Program-made: the position numbers and the translations under genes
In this document: piece after piece, positions 58,536-64,000 of the stretch
Numbering within the stretch: the stretch's first letter is position 1
Layout of the letters: the number at the start of each line of letters is the position of its first letter
Notes under the pieces: generated by a model
Database searches by the model: none
The model's input: only the letters and a program-made list of their open reading frames with translations
Told to the model about the DNA's origin: nothing
Assembly (NCBI GenBank): GCA_012932865.1
Contig: SAXG01000006.1
Location: forward strand, 930,001-994,000
DNA length: 64,000 nt
Source: Amylostereum areolatum
Lineage: Eukaryota > Basidiomycota > Agaricomycetes > Russulales > Stereaceae
Reading direction: 5' to 3'

Positions 58536-59799
58536 TCTGCTGCGGTTCACTGGGTCGAACGCGTGTTTTTATTCATTTTTGTTTATGTGTGTGTGCGATG
58601 TGTCTCTGTATTCTACGATAGCTGAGCTGGAGCTGAGAATGTAATGCGCGGCTGTCTCTACGTAAGAGGGAAATGAAGGCGAGTCTGGCGAGAGCGTGGG
58701 CACTATCCGAGCCTGAGAAAGGGCGCTCAGGAATTTGGGACTTTTGTCCAGGTCTTGCCTTCTCACTCCGCCCATCGCGTTCAACGTTCAATTTGTGTCG
58801 ACGTTCGATGACCACCTTCCATCCTCCACTGGCTAGTAGCCCCCCGCCCCTGAAATAGCTGCAGCTCACGACGCCTCTACATTGAAAACTGCAAGAGCCA
58901 CAAGGGCTCTTCACCTCTTCACTCGCGCCAACTCGTTCCTGTAGCCTCGGCCCTCCCTCCCTTTCGACTCCTATCACGATCGACCTATCCGTCAAATAGA
59001 AAAAGCACAGAGAGATCCCAAGCCTTCCCAACGATCGGACGTTCCAGTTCCAGTGGCATTGGCTACAGCCTCGCGCCAAAACCTCACTAGGCGAAAGGAT
59101 CGGCATCCCGTGAAAGGAGGGAGGGATCGTTTCTGCAGCCGAGATCAAACGCGGAAGCCCTTGTCTTTGCGCGTTTTAGTCCCTCTGTTTTGCCTATCGC
59201 TGAATTCACCTTTATAGCAAACCTCCGCCAATAGGTATGTGCGTTCTACGAAATACGAAAGCCCGTGTATCTTACACATGCACAATGGACACCGCGCTGA
59301 TTTCAGCCAGTCATTCGCAGAATCGTTGAACCGAGCTCACTTCGCACCTTTCGGGGGACATCGCAAGATGACCGCAATCTCATGTCTTGCACCGCGATGC
59401 TCACCGTGTGACGCCTCGTCGCCCTTTCCCGCTCCCGTTATGCAGCTTAGCAGCATTGACCTTTCACTTTTCCGTCTCCTGCCGGTGACTCCCTGAAGCT
59501 GCTCAACCTAGTTGTGCGAGGAACGCCCGCCGCTATACGCCCAACATAAACTAAGGAAACGCGGCAGCCTTTCGCTCTCCCTGTCTCCCTCACTCTTTTC
59601 GAGACTCTCCCGGCGTGATACGCAGGACATCGTGCGACGGACGACAAGGTGGCGGGGCGACTTGCTGGCCGGGGCTCACGACCATATACCTGGCTTCATA
59701 TTCAACCACAACCACACTCACACTCGGACGGGAGGGCAAGGCATCATGTTCGATATGCGTCTCGCCAGGGAGGAACGGAAAGGTAAGCGCGAACCGCCA
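58536..59799. other. Intergenic
   Basis: No gene recognised on either strand. The right end would be the leftward transcript, if any, from the divergent promoter at 59.8 kb; its sequence does not match the element family. Confidence 0.45.
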
Positions 59800-59809
59800 G
59801 TGCGCGCGG

Positions 59810-59916
59810 TATTTATACTCTCTGGGCGGCGGGCACACGTGACCGACGCGACTTTGTTGATTGCACTTTGCAGCACGTGTCGTGGCGAGCACCGCCACCC
59901 GCCAGAGGTATAAGTA
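59810..59916. promoter_or_regulatory. Divergent TATA promoter of element copy 8
   Basis: Opposed TATA boxes (complement of 59810-59817, and TATAAGTA at 59909-59916) are 91 bp apart, around two CACGTG motifs and TTTGTTGATTGCA. The leftward side is not followed by an element body, so the promoter is bidirectional independently of any palindrome. Confidence 0.55.
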
Positions 59917-60620
59917 CGCGCCGCTCTGAGCCTTTGGTCTTCAGACTGCCGCCCCCTTCTCTTCTCTCGTTCTCCTGTCTCATCTTTCCCACTTCCCCCC
60001 CTTCTCCCACGTTGTTGTTCGGTTGGAAGTTGAGGCGGACCATAGGCTCGTACTATGGCAACCGTATGCCGTCTTGCAGGAGCGGGTGGTCACCACGTCC
60101 TGCGCGGGCGTGGCAATCTGGCCAGACGCGGTCTGCGGGCAGTCGACGACGCTTCCCTCCGAGGCAGGCGTCCCTTGTTTCCTATTCGCGGGTTCATCGT
60201 GCTGGCGGGCAGGCTGAGGCGGACCATGGGCTCGTACCATGGCAAACCGTATGCCGTCTTGCAGGAGCGGGTGGTCACCACGTCCTGCGCGGGCGTGGCA
60301 ATCTGGCCAGACGCGGTCTGCGGGCAGTCGACGACGCCTCCCGTCGGTGCGGTGTTCCCTTTTTACTTACATATCTGGGTCGAGCGGGTGCCGTCTTGCA
60401 GGAGCATCGCAGTCACCGCGTCCCGAGCGGGCGCGGCAATCTGGCTCGGTGCGGTCTGCGGGCATTTGCCGGCTTTCTCATTGTACTGTACTTTTTCTCT
60501 GGGGGGCGGGAGATGGTTTCTTTTTTTTTTCCCCACGGTTCGCGCTCGCCTGCATGGTGGCTTGCGCGAGTCCGTGAGGGTTTTTTTTAGGTTGGGAGCG
60601 CGGGCTAACCCTAACCCTAA
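59880..60620 (+). mobile_element. Telomere-capped non-coding element, copy 8
   Basis: TATAAGTA at 59909, then a leader with TTCAGACTGCCGCCCCC. Tandem modules begin GAGGCGGACCAT at 60032 and 60216 (period 184 bp, nearly identical), with a third partial module marked by TGCCGTCTTGCAGGAGC at about 60389. Then ACTGTAC near 60486, GGGGGCGGGAG near 60500, a T-run and a stem-loop at about 60531-60578 (CCCCACGG...CCGTGAGGG, slightly imperfect). A second T-run is followed by the end CTAACCCTAACCCTAA at 60605-60620. Confidence 0.75.
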
Positions 60621-61235
60621 ACGTTCTATACCATAATCCAATCTTCTTGCCCAACCGGTGCAATCTTGTACTTACTTCCACAAGTAGTTGAGCTGTCTGA
60701 TATCCTTTCCTACCAAGTACGTAGTCCTTCAGATTCGTTTTCACGCAGCGGGTGCACGGACGTAGCCAAGAGCCGACAAGAGCATGTCACAGGAGTGAGC
60801 GACCGAAGAAGCAAATATTCAACGAACATTGCAGTCGCAATCATTTACCCGTTCTGTACATCGGAGAAAACAATGAGAGAAGGGCCAACGCTTGGAGGGT
60901 ACAACGAACGATCATAGTGTGCGTACGGAAGCAAGGTATGCGTGTTCCCGTCCCGACGAACCTCTATACCAACCTTACGATGAACACCCAGAGGAGCGGC
61001 CAGGTCAGCGCTACGCACGTACAAGGATGCCCACTCGCCATACCGGTGGTGGTGCTTGCCGCAACAATGCTATGCCGCAAGTGGTTTCGTCGGCAGGAAG
61101 ATGCGAGGAAAGAGAGGAGAAGGCCGTGTATAGGCCATTCGTAGAAGTGAAGCTCGAATTACAAACGCGACCAGTTACATGAAAGTGACAACGGGTTGTT
61201 CTAGTCCGACCGCGCCGCGCACGAGTGTCGCTTCC
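60621..61235. other. Intergenic
   Basis: No gene recognised. Confidence 0.4.
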
Positions 61236-62312
61236 TCACGATACTTTCCTCCTTTCGCGGCGTTGGTGATCCCTGTACGCGACGATGACGCCAAGTAGGT
61301 TGAGGCAAGTCATTGGGGTGCCAAACCCGGCCGCCAGCGACCAAGCGAGTGTCATGAGGATTTCCCCCCTACCATTTCCGGTTAATCGAGTAAATGCAAC
61401 AGAAAGAGACCTGACTCACGTGTACTTAGGACCCCACCAGTCCGATGCAATCGATTTCTTCCCCCGCTTCGTGCGCACGTATCGCACCTCTACAGACCCG
61501 TCAGACCGCGTGACACTGACGACGGTGGCGGAAGCAAGCTCACTCCTGGGGACGCTCCCGTCCGTGAAGTCGATTTTCTGTTCGACAAGCGAAATATGTA
61601 GTAGGCTGCGAAGTTGAGGGCGAGGATGGCGGAGCTGATGACGATGTCAGACTCCTCGTGCTTGTAGACTAGATACCCTGCGTATATGGAGTACCACGGC
61701 ATGAAGACAAGTACTCGAACGGCGGACAGAAATCCGAAGCCTTCCAAGCAGATAGCCCGGGTGGTCAGAATGGCAGCCTATAGATACAAGTAAGCCAGAT
61801 TCCGAACGCGGTCGCAGTGATAGACGTACCTCGTTGCGGAGCAAATCGAAGAAATATACGCCTTGGAAGGCAACGACGATCACCAAGTTGGTAGTAATCC
61901 CCCACACGCCGAGTCTGGTAGCCTATTCACAGACCATCCTGATGTCGATGAGCAACCAGAGGATGAAGCCTGGCCTGATGCTGAAGCTTTTGATATCGAG
62001 TGAGCCTACTGACGGGTTGAGTTTACGGCTGTGTATGAACTGTATGCAGCGTGAGCGCGTCAGGACAGAGATAGGTGGGAGGGAAAGACGGCTCACGTCG
62101 TGGTAGAAGGACCCCGATTTTTCGCCGACCACAAGGAGCCTATTGCGTCTGAAGGAGAGAGTATACCAGAAAACGCTTTGGACGAAGGACATGATGAGAG
62201 CCGCAGTGAAAAGTCCGAAAAAGTGGGACTTGAAGAAGAGCGCGAGCGAGGAACAGCCGAAGAAAAGCAACCAGCCAGCGGCGATCCCCAGTGTGAGCAG
62301 ACCGGTCGCCAA
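61236..62312 (-). pseudogene. Decayed ERG4/ERG24-family paralogue
   Basis: Related to 5187-6769. The core RKLNPSVGSLDIKSFSIRPG with FILWLLIDIRMVCE (about 61925-62010) matches RQFNPTIGSLDIRTFNGSRPG with IILWLLVDISMLCE. Also seen: ATRLGVWGITTNLVIVV, GFGFLSAVRVLVFMPWYSIYAGYL, YYIFRLSNRKS, and after an intron RTKRGKKSIASDWWGPKYT, then GEILMTLAWSLAAGFGTP. The N-terminal membrane segments found in the intact gene are absent: the frame opens at MATGLLTLGIAAGWLL (62312) directly after a stop. The C-terminal tail runs into TGA at 61236-61238, where a +1 shift would restore KYREEA. The conserved PNYL and terminal tail are missing. Could be a truncated functional protein, but loss at both ends favours a pseudogene. 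Confidence 0.68.
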
Positions 62313-62510
62313 AGCTAAACGTTAAACGATTGCGTTAGACGCGATACGAGCGGAGAAAGAAAATGTTTGTTTGCCGCGGCGCGGAAAATGTTCTTGGGTT
62401 TTATATTTGCGGCACACACAACGACGATACACAGCATCAAGCCGTACACCTTTGAAGCGCAATCCACCTTTGAAACACAATCCACCTGGAGGTTGCAGAT
62501 CTCTGGGTCC

Positions 62511-63790
62511 CTAAGCTCCGACGGAAACGGCACGAGACGCTCCAGTCAAGAGCGCCTGGTACAGAACCTCCGCCGAACCACCGTCCTCAGCCAAGACACC
62601 AATCTCTTCTATATCGCTGAGAATCCGGTCCACCTGTTCGCCTGCACCTGAGAGATGGGCGACCTTTGCGCACACTGCATGCAGGGCAAGAAGGTTGGGA
62701 TCTGGGAGGGGCAAGCGTGCTGGATCAGGTGTGGTCAACGTCACCCCGGTGGCCTGTTCGGGTGTCAGCAAGCCAGGCATGACAGTTTTGATGTTGTAGC
62801 AATTTGGAATATCCTGGATATTAGCGGGAAAACGAGACAAGAGAACAAGGGATAAGCATCGTACTTAGTGGTGCAAATGAAGTCGCCCTTCCTCACCGTC
62901 CTTTCGAACCACAACTCTAATCTGTCAAACCAATCGTGCACGTTGCTCTCGAACGTCATGACGTTGTATAGCAAATGGATGTTGTCTCCCTTCAATCTGC
63001 CCACATCGTACCCGAACCGGCTTAAGACGGCAAGCACGGCGGCAGCATAATCTCGCTGTGTGACGATGAGTATGATGGCGATAAAGAAACATAAGATGAA
63101 TCGCACCTTCGGAGACTTGCTCATATCAAAACACGTCGACTCGGGCATGACATGCCCTAACTGTGTGTGAACCACCCCGGCACAAATTCTCTCTTCCATA
63201 GGGACGTGCTCAGCAGAGAAGTCGTATTTGCCAGTGATGACGCAGCGAAAACCGTCCCTGATCAGAGCCTAAATTGTCAGGTGAGCAAATGGGCCAACCA
63301 ATATTGTATAGGAATTCACCTGTCTCTTGGCTTCCCTATAATCGCGCGGTGCTTCAATAATGGTGGCGAGCAGCCTTTCCTTGGTGACATCAAATGAGGG
63401 TCGACTCGGGTGGGTTCTCGACGTAGGTGTCCGCCCTTTGTACTTTTTGACTGTGCTGTGGTCAGAGAGTAAATAACACCCGAAAGTGACAGAGGGCAAC
63501 TCACAGCACCGGACAAAATAATCTTTGAATACATCGCCTAGGTCGGAAAGACTCCGGTCATTCTGGGAGCACGAGTGTATGACCTTGACAACTTCATGAC
63601 GAGCGAGGGTATTCGGAGCGTGGATGATCAAGTAGCCGAGCAACCTGGCGTGCACGATGTTGTCTTTGCGGTCACCCTGGAGAGACCGTGCTTCAAAGGC
63701 AAGACAAACATCGTATGCGCTAATGTGGTTCGGGTCATGCAAGACACGTAAATCTGGATCGCTAAGACGAGGTAGAGGGGTACCTGCCAT
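62511..63790 (-). CDS. HNH-nuclease-domain protein (Agaricomycete type)
   Basis: The exons read MAGTPLPRLSDPDLRVLHDP (start 63790), then ARLLGYLIIHAPNTLARHEV, FKDYFVRC, and after an intron KGRTPTSRTHPSRPSFDVTKERLLATIIEAP. The next exon gives ALIRDGFRCVITGKYDF (the RDxxxCxxTGxxD entry to HNH domains) and VVHTQLGHVMPES (likely the central His segment). Then LLYNVMTFESNVHDWFDRLELWF (N-H segment), FPANIQDIPNCYNIKTVMPG and a tail PDPNLLALHAVCAKVAHLSG and AGEQVDRILSDIEEIGVLAEDGGSAEVL, ending at 62511. I know this whole layout, tail included, from families of mushroom proteins annotated only as HNH-nuclease-domain. Catalytic activity and target are unknown. No inteintype or homing context is visible. 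Confidence 0.8.
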
Positions 63791-64000
63791 GGTGGTTGGT
63801 TGAAAAGAACATAAGATAAGGTAGGCCGCATGATTCAAAACCGTACCCCTCACGTGCCGGCACATGCTTGTGACAAGCTGTGACAACGGCCAAATGAAAG
63901 GAGTCGGGGGACGAAGCAAGGACGAAGACCGATAGATTTTGCGCCAATAAAAAGATTGTGGTATGCGAGACTCTCGGGGAAGTGACGGTGGGCGGTGGGG
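63791..64000. other. Upstream region of HNH gene
   Basis: Putative promoter; no other feature. Confidence 0.4.

Noticed and set aside
59868..60590. 240-codon frame over element copy 8
   Set aside because: It begins inside the divergent promoter, runs through the tandem modules, and other copies of the element do not keep it.

Overview
The window looks like nuclear DNA of a filamentous basidiomycete, most likely an Agaricomycete. Genes are split by many 45-190 bp introns with GTRNGY donors. The single-copy genes are fungal housekeeping genes. The lineage-flavoured genes (TPR/F-box/LRR proteins, short F-box proteins, an HNH protein with a conserved C-terminal tail) are of types I know from mushroom genomes. 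Internal telomere-type repeats are TTAGGG. All assignments come from reading translations; no database search was run.

Layout. 1-2015 (-): start of a membrane-anchored coiled-coil protein cut by the window edge. 5187-6769 (-): ERG4/ERG24-family sterol reductase. 7784-8770 (-): short F-box protein. 9158-10473: a 1.3 kb near-perfect palindrome capped by telomeric repeats. 10830-12760 (-): decayed CAND1 copy. 13045-14728 (+): VPS4. 15414-16095 (+): conserved hypothetical. 16516-20989 (+): intact CAND1. 21395-22757 (-): single-pass, low-complexity protein. 23348-24880: second palindrome, essentially identical to the first, with the shared flank inverted. 25430-26285: another telomere-capped element. 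26578-28661 (-): proline dehydrogenase, divergent from BCP1 (28964-30100, +). 30218-31256 (-): short-chain dehydrogenase. 32304-36461 (-): two related genes of unknown function around a proline dehydrogenase fragment. 37219-47100: duplicated and decaying DNA with two more telomere-capped elements, an SDR pseudogene, a MITE-like palindrome, two F-box paralogues (one broken) and a second intact SDR. 49594-54127: convergent pair of TPR/F-box/LRR genes. 55011-58535 (+): VPS35. 59800-60620: last telomere-capped element. 61236-62312 (-): decayed sterol reductase paralogue. 62511-63790 (-): HNH-domain protein.

The most unusual content is a family of about eight non-coding elements, each 0.6-0.9 kb. 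Full-length members have a TATA box (often a divergent pair of TATA boxes around a shared GC-rich promoter), a CT-rich leader and a body with a module repeated every 184-204 bp. Then come an ACTGTAC / CGGGGCGGGAG box, a T-run, a long stem-loop of the CCCTCACGG...CCGTGAGGG type, another T-run, and finally an abrupt end in CTAACCCTAACCCTAA. Copies share the 3' end and vary at the 5' end, and one is 5'-truncated. The stem-loop is kept in copies whose sequence has changed. This suggests an RNA-derived element that uses or mimics telomeric sequence at its 3' end. I recognise no described family, and the mechanism is inference.

Two trafficking ATPase/retromer genes (VPS4, VPS35) and the cullin-ligase exchange factor CAND1 are intact apart from one apparent frameshift in VPS35. 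Apparent one-base shifts recur in several genes, so some 'pseudogene' signs may be consensus errors.
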